DNA of 64,000 nucleotides from Streptomyces sp. NBC_01591 (GCF_035918155.1 NZ_CP109327.1:5146001-5210000), one strand, 5' to 3'; positions 1-8,123 are shown, numbered from the stretch's first letter. The notes: a model not told the origin generated them from the sequence alone. A program made the numbers and translations.

Positions 1-1
1 T

Positions 2-361
2 ACCCGGGCCACGCTGGTGCAGTACGCGGGCGCCTCCGGCGACTTCAACCCGATCCACTGGAACGAGAAGTTCGCCCGTGAGGTCGGACTGCCGGATGTG
101 ATCGCGCACGGCATGTTCACCATGGCCGAGGCGATCCGGGTGGTCACGGACTGGGCCGGCGACCCGGGTGCGGTCGTCGAGTACGGGGTGCGGTTCACCA
201 AGCCGGTCGTCGTGCCGAACGACGACAAGGGCGCCCTGATCGAGGTCAGTGCCAAGGTGGCCGCCCTGCTGGACGACAAGCAGGTGCGGGTGGATCTGAC
301 GGCCATGAGCGAGGGCAAGAAGGTGCTGGGCATGTCCCGCGCCGTGGTGCGACTCGGCTGA
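2..361 (+). CDS. MaoC-family dehydratase, C-terminal part (5' end outside window)
   Basis: The reading frame enters from the left edge and ends at TGA 359-361, so only about 119 C-terminal residues are visible. They carry the hot-dog fold hydratase signature: an Asp in SGDFNPIHW followed by the conserved His, then GLPDVIAHGMFTMA. These are the catalytic Asp and His region of MaoC/R-specific enoyl hydratases, which add water to enoyl-CoA or enoyl-ACP thioesters. In Streptomyces a MaoC pair normally sits just after rpmG on this side of murB, and the position here fits that. A strong hairpin follows the stop. The physiological substrate cannot be told from this fragment. Confidence 0.85.
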   Translation, partial: TRATLVQYAGASGDFNPIHWNEKFAREVGLPDVIAHGMFTMAEAIRVVTDWAGDPGAVVEYGVRFTKPVVVPNDDKGALIEVSAKVAALLDDKQVRVDLTAMSEGKKVLGMSRAVVRLG

Positions 362-381
362 GGCCGTATCGCGCGACACAA

Positions 382-416
382 GTGAGGGGCACGGTCCGCG
401 GGGCCGTGCCCCTCAC
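382..416 (+). terminator. Hairpin terminator after the MaoC gene
   Basis: A perfect 13-bp inverted repeat (382-394 with 404-416, 9-base loop) lies 20 bases after the MaoC stop. There is no U-tract, as is common for Streptomyces terminators. It separates the MaoC gene from the tetR promoter. Confidence 0.8.
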
Positions 417-435
417 CTGTGTCGGGGCATACCGC

Positions 436-465
436 TTGACCAGGTTAGTGATTGAGTACTAACTT
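436..465 (+). promoter_or_regulatory. Promoter and operator of the tetR gene, probably leaderless
   Basis: TTGACC (436-441) and TAACTT (460-465) are spaced 18 bases apart. The -10 box ends 6 bases before the ATG at 472 and there is no ribosome binding site, so transcription probably begins at or next to the start codon. The box is overlapped by GTTAGTGATTGA and ACTAAC (444-463). The first 12 bases match the palindrome in front of the MFS gene except for one base, which suggests binding by the same repressor. Confidence 0.65.
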
Positions 466-471
466 TCTTGC

Positions 472-1029
472 ATGGCGAGGATGAGTGCAGATGAACGGCG
501 CGAGAGCGTCATCCTGGCGGCGATCACCGAGTTCGCCCGCGGCGGGTACAGCGCCACCTCCACCGAGGCGATCGCCAAGCGTGTGGGTGTCTCGCAGCCG
601 TACCTCTTCCGTCTCTTCCCCAACAAGCAGGCCATGTTCCTCGCGGCCGTCGAGCGGTGCCTCGCGGACACCCGCAAGGTCTTCGCCGAGGCCGCCGAGG
701 GGCTCGAGGGCGACGAGGCGGTGAAGGCGATGGCTGTCGCGTACCAGCGGCTCATCGTCGACGACCCCGACAAGCTCCAGATGCAGATGCAGACCTATGC
801 GGCCGTCGCGAGTGCCGAGGCGTCCGGGGGCCACGAACTCGGTGATGCGGTGCGTGCCGCCTGGCTGAAGATGTGGGACGACGTCCATCTCGCCCTGGGC
901 GCCGACGTCAAGGAAACGACGACGTTCTGGGCGTTCGGCATGCTCATCAATACGTTGGCCTCGCTCGGCTTCCCGGCCGGGCACCGGGTCTGGTCGGGGT
1001 TCTACGACGAGGCCAGGCCGATCGCCTGA
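472..1029 (+). CDS. TetR-family transcriptional repressor
   Basis: A 185-residue protein with an N-terminal TetR DNA-binding domain (about residues 12-58; the helix-turn-helix is in TEAIAKRVGVSQPYLFRLF) and a helical ligand-binding C-terminal domain. It is followed on the same strand by a drug-efflux MFS gene. Both genes have similar GTTAGT-type operators directly upstream. The simplest reading is a drug-responsive autorepressor that also controls the efflux gene. No Shine-Dalgarno sequence precedes the ATG, consistent with a leaderless mRNA. The ligand is unknown. Confidence 0.9.
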   Translation: MARMSADERRESVILAAITEFARGGYSATSTEAIAKRVGVSQPYLFRLFPNKQAMFLAAVERCLADTRKVFAEAAEGLEGDEAVKAMAVAYQRLIVDDPDKLQMQMQTYAAVASAEASGGHELGDAVRAAWLKMWDDVHLALGADVKETTTFWAFGMLINTLASLGFPAGHRVWSGFYDEARPIA

Positions 1030-1036
1030 ACAGTGC

Positions 1037-1078
1037 GACCCGGGTTCCGCCCGGTGTGTGACCCGGGTTCCGCCCGGT
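1037..1078. repeat. Tandem 19-base repeat (two copies, period 23)
   Basis: GACCCGGGTTCCGCCCGGT occurs at 1037-1055 and again at 1060-1078, followed by four T. Each copy can form only a short CGGG/CCCG stem. It may act as the tetR terminator or be a replication-slippage duplication in the tetR-MFS spacer. Confidence 0.7.
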
Positions 1079-1093
1079 TTTCTGCCCAGAGAA

Positions 1094-1110
1094 GTTAGTC
1101 ATTGACTAAC
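1094..1110 (+). promoter_or_regulatory. Palindromic operator of the MFS gene
   Basis: GTTAGTCATTGACTAAC is a perfect 7-3-7 palindrome 14 bases upstream of the MFS start codon. It resembles the element over the tetR promoter and is the likely binding site of the TetR protein encoded at 472. Confidence 0.75.
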
Positions 1111-1124
1111 CCCCAGGGGGAGCA

Positions 1125-2555
1125 GTGAACCAGCACACAACGGGCCGCTCAGGAGCGGTCTGGGCCCTCGTCATCACCAGCGTCGCCGGATTCATGGCGG
1201 CCCTCGACAACCTCGTCGTCACCACCGCCCTGCCCTCCATCCGCAAGAGCCTCGGTGGCGAGCTGGCCGAGCTGGAATGGACGGTGAACGCCTACACCCT
1301 CACCTTCGCCGTCCTGCTGATGCTCGGGGCGGCCCTCGGTGACAGGTTCGGCCGCCGCCGGCTGTTCCTCGCCGGGCTCACCGTCTTCACCGGCGCCTCC
1401 GCCGCGGCCGCCCTCTCACCCGGGATCAACGAGCTGATCGCCTTCCGGGCGGTCCAGGGCGTGGGCGCCGCGATCATGATGCCGCTGACGCTCACCCTGC
1501 TCACGGCCGCCGTGCCGCCCGCCCGCCGAGGCGCCGCGCTCGGCGTCTTCGGCGCCGTCACCGGACTGGCCGTGGCCAGCGGACCCCTGATCGGCGGCAG
1601 CCTCACCGAGCACCTGTCCTGGCAGTGGATCTTCTGGCTGAACGTCCCGGTCGGACTGGCCCTGCTGCCGCTGGCACGGCTGCGCCTGACCGAGTCGTAC
1701 GCGCCGGACGCACGGCTGGACATACCCGGCACGCTCCTGGTCAGCGGCGGGCTGTTCGGCATCGTCTACGGCCTGGTCAGCGCCAACTCCGAGGGCTGGA
1801 CCAGCCCCACCGTCCTCACCGCGCTGATCGTGGGCGCCGCGCTCGTCGCGGGCTTCATCCGCCACGGTTTCCGTGCGAAGCGCCCCATGCTGCCCATGCG
1901 GCTCTTCCGCGACCGCGCGTTCTTCGGGATCAACATGGCGAGCATGCTGATGTTCCTGGGCATGTTCGGGGCGATCTTCCTGCTCAGCCAGTACTTCCAG
2001 GGCGTGCTGGGGTACTCGCCCACCGAGGCCGGCCTGCGGATGCTGCCCTGGACCGGGATGCCGATGCTGGTCGCCCCCGTCGCGGGGATACTCTCCGACC
2101 GGTTCGGCGGCCGCCCGGTGGTCGTGGCCGGACTCGTCCTCCAGGCGGTCGGCCTCGCGCTCTTCGCGATGACCATCGCGCCCGATGCCTCGTACGCCTC
2201 GCAGCTGCCCGCCCTGATCGTCGGCGGGGTCGGTATGGCCCTGTACTTCGCACCCGCCGCCAGTCTCGTGATGTCCAGCGTCCGCCCCGCGGAGCAGGGC
2301 ATCGCCTCCGGCGCCAACAACGCCCTGCGCGAGGTCGGCGGAGCACTCGGGGTCGCCGTGCTCGCCACGGTCTTCTCCTCGCAGGGCGGCTACGACTCCG
2401 CGCGGTCCTTCACGGACGGGACCGTTCCGGCGGTGTGGATCGGTGCCTCGGTGGTGGCTCTGGCCGCCCTCGCCGCCCTGCTGATCCCGGGCCGCCGCAG
2501 TACCCCGGCCCCGGAGCCCGCGACTGCCGGGAAGCGCGCTCCCGTCGCCGTCTGA
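1125..2555 (+). CDS. MFS drug transporter, DHA2 (14-TMS) family
   Basis: A 476-residue integral membrane protein with 14 predicted hydrophobic segments. It has the DHA2/EmrB-QacA features: an Asp in the first helix (MAALDNLVVTTALP), motif A (LGDRFGRRRLFLAG) in loop 2-3, and the antiporter-type motif C region in TMS 5 (GAVTGLAVASGPLIGG). The family expels hydrophobic drugs or natural products using the proton gradient. The GTG start is preceded by AGGGGGAG. Paired operators suggest induction through the adjacent TetR protein. The substrate is unknown. Confidence 0.92.
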   Translation: MNQHTTGRSGAVWALVITSVAGFMAALDNLVVTTALPSIRKSLGGELAELEWTVNAYTLTFAVLLMLGAALGDRFGRRRLFLAGLTVFTGASAAAALSPGINELIAFRAVQGVGAAIMMPLTLTLLTAAVPPARRGAALGVFGAVTGLAVASGPLIGGSLTEHLSWQWIFWLNVPVGLALLPLARLRLTESYAPDARLDIPGTLLVSGGLFGIVYGLVSANSEGWTSPTVLTALIVGAALVAGFIRHGFRAKRPMLPMRLFRDRAFFGINMASMLMFLGMFGAIFLLSQYFQGVLGYSPTEAGLRMLPWTGMPMLVAPVAGILSDRFGGRPVVVAGLVLQAVGLALFAMTIAPDASYASQLPALIVGGVGMALYFAPAASLVMSSVRPAEQGIASGANNALREVGGALGVAVLATVFSSQGGYDSARSFTDGTVPAVWIGASVVALAALAALLIPGRRSTPAPEPATAGKRAPVAV

Positions 2556-2570
2556 ACCGCGGTTCCGTGC

Positions 2571-2614
2571 GTACGGTCCGTGCCCCGCCCGAGCGGTGGG
2601 GGCACGGACCGTAC
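2571..2614 (+). terminator. Strong hairpin terminator between MFS gene and murB
   Basis: A perfect 16-bp inverted repeat (2571-2586 with 2599-2614, 12-base loop) starts 15 bases after the MFS stop. Its right arm runs into the -10 region of murB, so terminator and promoter share sequence. Confidence 0.85.
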
Positions 2615-2617
2615 CCT
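2612..2617 (+). promoter_or_regulatory. -10 box of murB (leaderless transcript predicted)
   Basis: TACCCT ends 7 bases before the GTG at 2625, there is no Shine-Dalgarno sequence, and the box overlaps the end of the upstream terminator stem. A leaderless start is inferred. No good -35 is visible because the hairpin occupies that position. Confidence 0.5.
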
Positions 2618-2624
2618 TGTCCCC

Positions 2625-3680
2625 GTGCAGGAACTCCATGACGCCCCCCTCGCCCCCCTGACCACCTTCCGGCTGGGCGGCCCCGCCTCCCGGCTCCTCA
2701 CGGCGACGACCGACGCCGAGGTGATCGAAGCCGTGCGCGAGGCCGACGGGAGCGGCACCCCGCTCCTCGTCATCGGCGGCGGCAGCAACCTGGTCATCGG
2801 CGACAAGGGCTTCGAGGGAACCGCCCTGCGCATCGCGACCAAGGGCTTCGTGCTGGACGGCACGACGCTGGAACTCGCCGCCGGTGAGATCTGGACGGAC
2901 GCCGTGGCCCGCACCGTCGAAGCCGGCCTCGCGGGCATCGAGTGCCTGGCCGGAATCCCGGGCTCCGCGGGTGCGACGCCGATCCAGAACGTCGGCGCGT
3001 ACGGCCAGGAGGTCTCCGCCACCATCACGGAGGTCGTCGCCTACGACCGGCACACCGAGGAAACGGTCACCATCCCGAACGCCGACTGCGCGTTCTCGTA
3101 CCGGCACAGTCGCTTCAAGGCCGACCCCGACCGTTTCGTGGTGCTGCGTGTCCGCTTCGAGCTGGAGGACGCGGGCGGTCTGTCCGCGCCGCTGAGGTAC
3201 GCCGAGACGGCCCGCACCATGGGCGTCGAACAGGGCGAGCGCGTCCCCGCGGCGGCCGCCCGCGAAACGGTGCTCAGGCTCCGCGCGGGCAAGGGCATGG
3301 TGCTGGACCCGGAGGACCACGACTCCTGGTCGGCGGGCTCCTTCTTCACCAACCCGGTCCTGGAGGAGGCGGAGTACGAGGCGTTCCTCGCCCGCGCCAA
3401 GGACCGGCTCGGCCCCGAGGTGACGCCCCCCGCCTTTCCCGCGGACGGGGGGCGCGTCAAGACCTCGGCGGCCTGGCTCATCGACAAGGCCGGTTTCACC
3501 AAGGGATACGGCACGGGGCCGGCCCGTATCTCCACGAAGCACACCCTCGCCCTCACCAACCGCGGCGAGGCGACCACCGAGGACCTCCTCGCACTCGCCC
3601 GCGAGGTCGTCGCCGGGGTCCGCGAGGCATTCGGCGTCACGCTCGTCAACGAACCGGTGACGGTCGGCGTGAGCCTGTAG
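2625..3680 (+). CDS. murB: UDP-N-acetylmuramate dehydrogenase MurB
   Basis: A 351-residue cytoplasmic flavoenzyme that reduces UDP-GlcNAc-enolpyruvate to UDP-MurNAc with NADPH, the second committed step of peptidoglycan synthesis. Visible signatures are the FAD-binding GGGSNLVIGD, the GIPGSAGATPIQNVGAYGQE block, and the SAGSFFTNP segment with the catalytic Ser proton donor; it is the type I form. The in-frame GTG at 2580 lies inside the upstream terminator hairpin. The GTG at 2625, giving MQELHDAPLAPLTTFRLGG, is the start expected in this family. It converges with the oxidoreductase gene 21 bases downstream. Confidence 0.95.
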   Translation: MQELHDAPLAPLTTFRLGGPASRLLTATTDAEVIEAVREADGSGTPLLVIGGGSNLVIGDKGFEGTALRIATKGFVLDGTTLELAAGEIWTDAVARTVEAGLAGIECLAGIPGSAGATPIQNVGAYGQEVSATITEVVAYDRHTEETVTIPNADCAFSYRHSRFKADPDRFVVLRVRFELEDAGGLSAPLRYAETARTMGVEQGERVPAAAARETVLRLRAGKGMVLDPEDHDSWSAGSFFTNPVLEEAEYEAFLARAKDRLGPEVTPPAFPADGGRVKTSAAWLIDKAGFTKGYGTGPARISTKHTLALTNRGEATTEDLLALAREVVAGVREAFGVTLVNEPVTVGVSL

Positions 3681-3701
3681 GGCCTCTTGCGGCCGCCGGG
3701 C

Positions 3702-4337
3702 TCAGTACGCCACGCCCACGCCCTGCTTCACCGACGCCGGATCGTCGACCAGCGCCAGCATCGCGTGCGCCACATCGGCGCGCGAGATGGTCCGCCCGCT
3801 GCGCGGGGTGCTGCCGACGGCCGTCCGGTACTTCCCCACCAGCGGCCCGTTGGTGAGCTTCGGCGGCCGTACGGACGTCCAGTCCGTCGCGCTCCGGGCC
3901 AGCGCGGCCTCCATCTGCGTCAGGTCCGCGTAGACCTCCTTGAGGATCGCCCCGACCACCTTGCGGACCAGCCGGTCCAGCAGCGGGTCGTCGGCCGGTC
4001 GCGGGCCGACCGGGGCCGCGCTGACCACCAGCAGCCGCCGCACTCCCTCCGCCTCCATCGCCGCCAGCACCGACCCGGTGAGCCGCTCGGCGACCCCGTC
4101 CGCCTTCCGGCCGCGCGAGCCGAGCGCGGAGAGCACCGCGTCCCGGCCCGCGACCGCCTCGCGCAGCGCCTCCGGCTCGTCCATGCGCCCGACCGTGTGG
4201 ACCTGTACGTCGGAGAGCGGGACGGGCAGTCGCGCCGGGTCGCGGACCACCGCCGTCACCTCGTGGCCCGCCGCCACCGCCTGGCGGACGATCTCCTGAC
4301 CGACGCCGCCCGTGGCGCCGAACACCGTGATCCTCAT
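3702..4337 (-). CDS. NAD(P)-binding oxidoreductase, NmrA/atypical SDR family
   Basis: A 211-residue protein starting MRITVFGATGGVGQ, a Rossmann GxxGxxG dinucleotide-binding motif at the very N-terminus. Further on are VTAVVRDPARL and a C-terminal RADVAHAMLALVDDP segment, typical of the NmrA-like/NAD(P)H-binding group. The ATG at 4337 is chosen because GGGAGGG precedes it. It is divergent from a tetR gene, with a double inverted operator between them, so its expression is probably repressed by that regulator. The substrate is unknown; members include quinone reductases and redox sensors. Confidence 0.88.
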   Translation of the reverse strand: MRITVFGATGGVGQEIVRQAVAAGHEVTAVVRDPARLPVPLSDVQVHTVGRMDEPEALREAVAGRDAVLSALGSRGRKADGVAERLTGSVLAAMEAEGVRRLLVVSAAPVGPRPADDPLLDRLVRKVVGAILKEVYADLTQMEAALARSATDWTSVRPPKLTNGPLVGKYRTAVGSTPRSGRTISRADVAHAMLALVDDPASVKQGVGVAY

Positions 4338-4357
4338 TGCGCACCCTCCCAGGGTGG

Positions 4358-4396
4358 GTAAGTATTCACTCACCCGTAGAGTGAGTGAATACTCAC
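4358..4396. promoter_or_regulatory. Double operator in the divergent oxidoreductase/tetR region
   Basis: GTGAGTGAATACTCAC (4381-4396) is a 6-4-6 palindrome. Its inverted near-copy GTAAGTATTCACTCAC lies at 4358-4373. Together they form a perfect 13-bp inverted repeat (4361-4373 with 4381-4393), with centres 23 bp apart, about two helical turns. This arrangement could bind two TetR dimers on one face of the DNA and control both divergent genes. Confidence 0.8.
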
Positions 4397-4424
4397 CACC
4401 TCGTCAAGCTTCGTTGGAGTGCAC

Positions 4425-5030
4425 ATGGAGCAGAAGCCGGCCCGCGTCCGCATCATCGACGCCGCCCACCAGCTGATGCTCACCATCGGCCTGGCCCGCG
4501 CCACCACCAAGGAGATCGCCAGAGCCGCAGGCTGCTCGGAGGCTGCGCTCTACAAGCACTTCGCGAGCAAGGAAGAGCTGTTCGTGGCCGTGCTCAAGGA
4601 ACGGCTGCCGAAGGTCGACCCGCTGCTGAAGCGGCTCATCGCGTCCCCGGGGGCGGGGGAGCGGACCGTCGAGCAGAACCTCACCGAGATCGCCCGCCAG
4701 GCGGCGCTCTTCTACGAGCAGAGCTTCCCGATCGCCGCCTCGCTGTACGCCGAGCCCAGGCTCAAGGAACGCCACAACGAGGCGATGAGGGAACTCGGCA
4801 CCGGCCCGCACATGCCCATCCGCGGCCTGGACGCCTATCTGCGCTCCGAGCAGGCAGCCGGCCGGGTGCGGGCCGACGCGGACACCTACGCGGCCGCGTC
4901 GCTGCTGCTGGGAGCCTGCGCGCAGCGGGCGTTCGCCTACGAGGCCACGGCGGGCGGGGAGCCGCCGCAGCCCCTCGACGAGTTCGCCGCGTCCGTGGCG
5001 AGAACGCTGATGCGGGGCGTCGGGGCGTAG
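4425..5030 (+). CDS. TetR-family transcriptional regulator
   Basis: A 201-residue TetR protein with the helix-turn-helix at about residues 26-48 (TTKEIARAAGCSEAALYKHF), followed by an all-helical effector domain. The ATG at 4425 is favoured over the GTG six bases upstream because GGAG lies 5 bases before it. It is divergent from an NmrA-like oxidoreductase across a double palindromic operator. It probably autoregulates and represses that oxidoreductase until a small molecule, possibly a quinone or electrophile, binds. The ligand is inference only. Confidence 0.9.
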   Translation: MEQKPARVRIIDAAHQLMLTIGLARATTKEIARAAGCSEAALYKHFASKEELFVAVLKERLPKVDPLLKRLIASPGAGERTVEQNLTEIARQAALFYEQSFPIAASLYAEPRLKERHNEAMRELGTGPHMPIRGLDAYLRSEQAAGRVRADADTYAAASLLLGACAQRAFAYEATAGGEPPQPLDEFAASVARTLMRGVGA

Positions 5031-5060
5031 ACCTGTCCCGCAGGCCGAGGGAAGCGACCT

Positions 5061-6083
5061 CTAGCCCGCCGGCTTCGCCAGCCAGTCGTCGACGCCCGCC
5101 AGGAGCTCCGCCCGCACCGGGGCCGGCGCGGCGGAGCCCCGTACCGACTGCCGGGCCAGTTCGGCCAGCTCCTCGTCCGTGAACGCGTGATGGCGCCGCA
5201 CGAGGTCGTACTGCGCGGCCAGCCGGGAACCGAAGAGCAGCGGATCGTCCGCGCCCAGCGCCATCGGCACCCCGGCCTCGAACAGTTTGCGCAGGGGTAC
5301 GTCGGCGGGCTTCTCGTAGACGCCCAGCGCCACGTTCGACGCCGGGCAGACCTCACAGGTCACTTGGCGCTCCGCCAGCGTGCGCAGCAGCCGCGGGTCC
5401 TCGGCGGCCCGGACGCCGTGCCCGATCCGGGCCGCGTCGAGATCGTCCAGGCAGTCCCGCACGCTGGAGGGGCCGGACAGCTCACCGCCGTGCGGCGCCG
5501 CCAGCAGGCCGCCCTCGCGGGCGATGGCGAAGGCCCGGTCGAAGTCCCGGGCCATCCCGCGGCGCTCGTCGTTGGAGAGCCCGAACCCGACCACGCCCCG
5601 GTCCACGTACCGCACCGCGAGCCGGGCGAGCGTCCGGGCGTCCAGCGGATGCTTCATCCGGTTCGCCGCGATCACCACCCGGATCGGCAGCCCCGTCTCG
5701 CGCGACGCGCTGTCCACCGCGTCCAGGATGATCTCGATCGCCGGGATCAGCCCGCCGAGCAGCGGGGCGTACGAGGTGGGGTCGACCTGGATCTCCAGCC
5801 AGCCGGAGCCGTCCGCGACGTCCTCCTGGGCCGTCTCGCGCACCAGCCGCTGGATGTCCTCGGGGGCCCTGAGGCAGGACCGGGCGATGTCGTAGAGCCG
5901 CTGGAAGCGGAACCATCCGCGCTCGTCCGTGGCCCGCAGCCTGGGCGGTTCGCCGCTGGTCAGGGCATCCGGCAGCCGCACGCCGTACTTGTCGGCGAGT
6001 TCGAGCAGGGTCGTTGGCCGCATCGACCCGGTGAAATGCAGGTGCAGGTGGGCCTTGGGCAACAGCCGTACATCACGCTCCAT
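5061..6083 (-). CDS. Adenosine deaminase-family amidohydrolase
   Basis: A 340-residue metal-dependent hydrolase of the adenosine/adenine/AMP deaminase superfamily. It has the N-terminal HxH zinc pair (H14 and H16 in KAHLHLHFTGS), the APHGGE block with catalytic Glu, GHGV, and the C-terminal GADDP that replaces the usual GTDDP. The Asp that follows HxH in classical adenosine deaminases is Thr here, so the true substrate may not be adenosine. The ATG at 6083 is chosen over a GTG at 6101, which has no ribosome binding site. It lies downstream of the aminotransferase gene but after a strong terminator. Confidence 0.85.
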   Translation of the reverse strand: MERDVRLLPKAHLHLHFTGSMRPTTLLELADKYGVRLPDALTSGEPPRLRATDERGWFRFQRLYDIARSCLRAPEDIQRLVRETAQEDVADGSGWLEIQVDPTSYAPLLGGLIPAIEIILDAVDSASRETGLPIRVVIAANRMKHPLDARTLARLAVRYVDRGVVGFGLSNDERRGMARDFDRAFAIAREGGLLAAPHGGELSGPSSVRDCLDDLDAARIGHGVRAAEDPRLLRTLAERQVTCEVCPASNVALGVYEKPADVPLRKLFEAGVPMALGADDPLLFGSRLAAQYDLVRRHHAFTDEELAELARQSVRGSAAPAPVRAELLAGVDDWLAKPAG

Positions 6084-6156
6084 TCCAAGATCCTGCCGCA
6101 CACGTGGGGTCGAGCGGTAGCCGCTTTCCCCATCGAGTTGACCCCCGAACAGAGAA

Positions 6157-6184
6157 GCGACCCCCGGCCGGAGCCGGGGGTCGC
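6157..6184 (-). terminator. Terminator of the aminotransferase gene
   Basis: A perfect 12-bp G+C-rich inverted repeat with a 4-base loop lies 20 bases beyond the aminotransferase stop on the minus strand, between it and the deaminase gene. Confidence 0.85.
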
Positions 6185-6204
6185 CACCGAATGTGCGCGA
6201 CGCG

Positions 6205-7431
6205 CTACGCCTTGGCCTCGCCCAGCAGCTTCTGGAGCCGCGAGACGCCCTCGACGAGGTCGTCGTCGCCCAGGGCGTACGAGAGCCGCAGGTAGCCCGG
6301 CGTACCGAAGGCCTCGCCCGGTACGACCGCGACCTCGGCCTCGTCCAGGATCAGGGCCGCCAGCTCGACCGAGGTGGCCGGGCGCTTGCCGCGGATCTCC
6401 TTGCCGAGCAGCTCCTTCACCGAGGGGTACGCGTAGAACGCGCCCTCGGGCTCCGGGCACAGCACCCCGTCGATCTCGTTGAGCATCCGGACGATGGTCT
6501 GCCGGCGCCGGTCGAAGGCGGTACGCATCTCGGCGACCGCGTCCAGGCTCCCGGAGACGGCGGCCAGCGCGGCGACCTGGGCCACGTTGGAGACGTTGGA
6601 CGTGGCGTGCGACTGGAGGTTGGTCGCGGCCTTGACGACGTCCTTCGGGCCGACGATCCAGCCCACCCGCCAGCCGGTCATCGCGTACGTCTTGGCGACA
6701 CCGTTGACCACGATGCACTTGTCACGCAGCTCGGGCACGATCGCGGGCAACGAGGTGAACTTCGCGTCGCCGTAGACCAGGTGCTCGTAGATCTCGTCGG
6801 TCAGCACCCACAGGCCGTGCTCGACGGCCCAGCGGCCGATCGCCTCGGCGTCGGCCTCGCTGTACACGGCGCCGGTCGGGTTCGACGGCGAGACGAACAG
6901 GACAACCTTCGTGCGCTCGGTGCGTGCCGCCTCCAGCTGCTCGACGGAGACCCGGTAGCCGGTGGTCTCGTCGGCCACGACCTCCACCGGGACACCGCCG
7001 GCCAGCCGGATCGACTCGGGGTAGGTGGTCCAGTACGGAGCGGGGACGATGACCTCGTCGCCCGGGTCGAGGATCGCGGCGAACGCCTCGTAGATGGCCT
7101 GCTTGCCGCCGTTGGTCACCAGGATCTGCGAGGCGTCGACCTCGTAGCCGGAGTCGCGCAGCGTCTTCTCCGCAATGGCGGCCTTGAGCTCCGGGAGCCC
7201 TCCTGCCGGGGTGTAGCGGTGGTACTTCGGGTTGCGGCAGGCCTCGATCGCGGCGTCGACGATGTAGCCGGGGGTCGGGAAGTCGGGCTCACCGGCGCCG
7301 AAACCGATCACCGGGCGGCCGGCGGCCTTGAGGGCCTTGGCCTTGGCGTCGACGGCGAGAGTGGCGGATTCGGAGATCGCACCGATGCGGGCGGAGACCC
7401 GGCGCTCGGAGGGGGAAGTTGCAGCGCTCAT
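6205..7431 (-). CDS. aspC: Class I/II PLP-dependent aminotransferase (aspartate aminotransferase type)
   Basis: A 408-residue fold-type I aminotransferase. Visible are the N-terminal [12 protein letters not shown] segment that contacts substrate, [13 protein letters not shown] for phosphate binding, SPSNPTG, the PLP Schiff-base lysine in [13 protein letters not shown], and the C-terminal RLSYA with the carboxylate-binding Arg. The family moves the amino group of aspartate or related acids to 2-oxoglutarate in the cytoplasm. The start is placed at ATG 7431 behind a GGGGG sequence; upstream in-frame codons are low-complexity. Its position beside tRNA-Trp and secE matches Streptomyces chromosomes. 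Confidence 0.9.
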   Translation of the reverse strand: MSAATSPSERRVSARIGAISESATLAVDAKAKALKAAGRPVIGFGAGEPDFPTPGYIVDAAIEACRNPKYHRYTPAGGLPELKAAIAEKTLRDSGYEVDASQILVTNGGKQAIYEAFAAILDPGDEVIVPAPYWTTYPESIRLAGGVPVEVVADETTGYRVSVEQLEAARTERTKVVLFVSPSNPTGAVYSEADAEAIGRWAVEHGLWVLTDEIYEHLVYGDAKFTSLPAIVPELRDKCIVVNGVAKTYAMTGWRVGWIVGPKDVVKAATNLQSHATSNVSNVAQVAALAAVSGSLDAVAEMRTAFDRRRQTIVRMLNEIDGVLCPEPEGAFYAYPSVKELLGKEIRGKRPATSVELAALILDEAEVAVVPGEAFGTPGYLRLSYALGDDDLVEGVSRLQKLLGEAKA

Positions 7432-7636
7432 GGCCCCCATGGTCCCAGACCGTGATCCCAGTCGGCGCAGGGGTTTCAGGGACCGGACACGACTCGGACA
7501 GCATGCGGACAACATGCGACCAGGAGTTGTCGGGAGCTATCTGTTCGACGCCGGGCCGTTGAACACGTACACTCACCTGTCGTTGGCCTTCACCAGCCGC
7601 ACTGTTCCTGCACCCGGGTCATCCGGGGAGATGCGG

Positions 7637-7642
7637 TAGGTT
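7637..7642 (+). promoter_or_regulatory. Probable -10 box of tRNA-Trp
   Basis: TAGGTT fits the Streptomyces TAGRRT -10 consensus and ends 14 bases before the mature tRNA. No convincing -35 is seen. Confidence 0.5.
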
Positions 7643-7656
7643 GGTGGAAACCACAA

Positions 7657-7729
7657 AGGGTCGTAGCTCAATTGGTAGAGCACTGGTCTCCAAAACCAGC
7701 GGTTGGGGGTTCAAGTCCCTCCGGCCCTG
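7657..7729 (+). tRNA. tRNA-Trp (anticodon CCA)
   Basis: 73 bases fold as a cloverleaf. The acceptor stem is AGGGTCG (7657-7663) paired with CGGCCCT (7722-7728), one G-U. The anticodon stem is CTGGT/ACCAG around loop CTCCAAA, so the anticodon is CCA at 7690-7692. The T-arm contains GGTTCAAGTCC. G73 is the discriminator base expected for tRNA-Trp. The 3' CCA is not encoded. Its place just before secE is conserved in Streptomyces. Confidence 0.97.
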
Positions 7730-7835
7730 CTACACACTCCTTCGCCAGGATGTGTGCGCATGTACGTACTTCTATGCACCGCCGTGCGGCTCCACCGGGC
7801 GCGGCACGGCCATGACCCGGAATCAGGTGAGAAGC

Positions 7836-8123
7836 GTGACGGACGCCGTGGGCTCCATCGACATGCCTGATGCCGAGGATGAAGTACCCGAGTCGAAGAA
7901 GAAGACCCGGAAGGGCGGCAAGCGCGGAAAGAAGGGCCCTCTGGGCCGCCTCGCGCTGTTCTACCGCCAGATCGTCGCCGAGCTGCGCAAGGTCGTCTGG
8001 CCGACTCGTAGTCAGCTGACGACATACACCACAGTGGTGATTGTCTTCGTCGTCGTCATGATCGGTCTGGTTACCGTGATTGACTTCGGATTCCAGCGGG
8101 TCATCAAGTACGTCTTCGGCTGA
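7836..8123 (+). CDS. secE: Preprotein translocase subunit SecE
   Basis: A 95-residue single-span subunit of the SecYEG channel. A charged, Lys-rich cytoplasmic N-terminus ([14 protein letters not shown]) leads into the conserved amphipathic helix [17 protein letters not shown]. One transmembrane helix follows (about residues 66-86). GTG 7836 is preferred to ATG 7812 because AGGTGAGAAG precedes it and the length matches other Streptomyces SecE proteins. It is followed directly by nusG, the usual secE-nusG pairing, with which it is probably co-transcribed. Confidence 0.93.
   Translation: MTDAVGSIDMPDAEDEVPESKKKTRKGGKRGKKGPLGRLALFYRQIVAELRKVVWPTRSQLTTYTTVVIVFVVVMIGLVTVIDFGFQRVIKYVFG

Noticed and set aside
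1037..1078. Possible CRISPR repeat pair in the tetR-MFS spacer
   Set aside because: Only two units with a 4-base gap, no variable spacers and no cas genes.
1416..3542. Long leftward frame across the MFS gene and murB
   Set aside because: Spans two well-supported genes and a terminator; no plausible start or domain.
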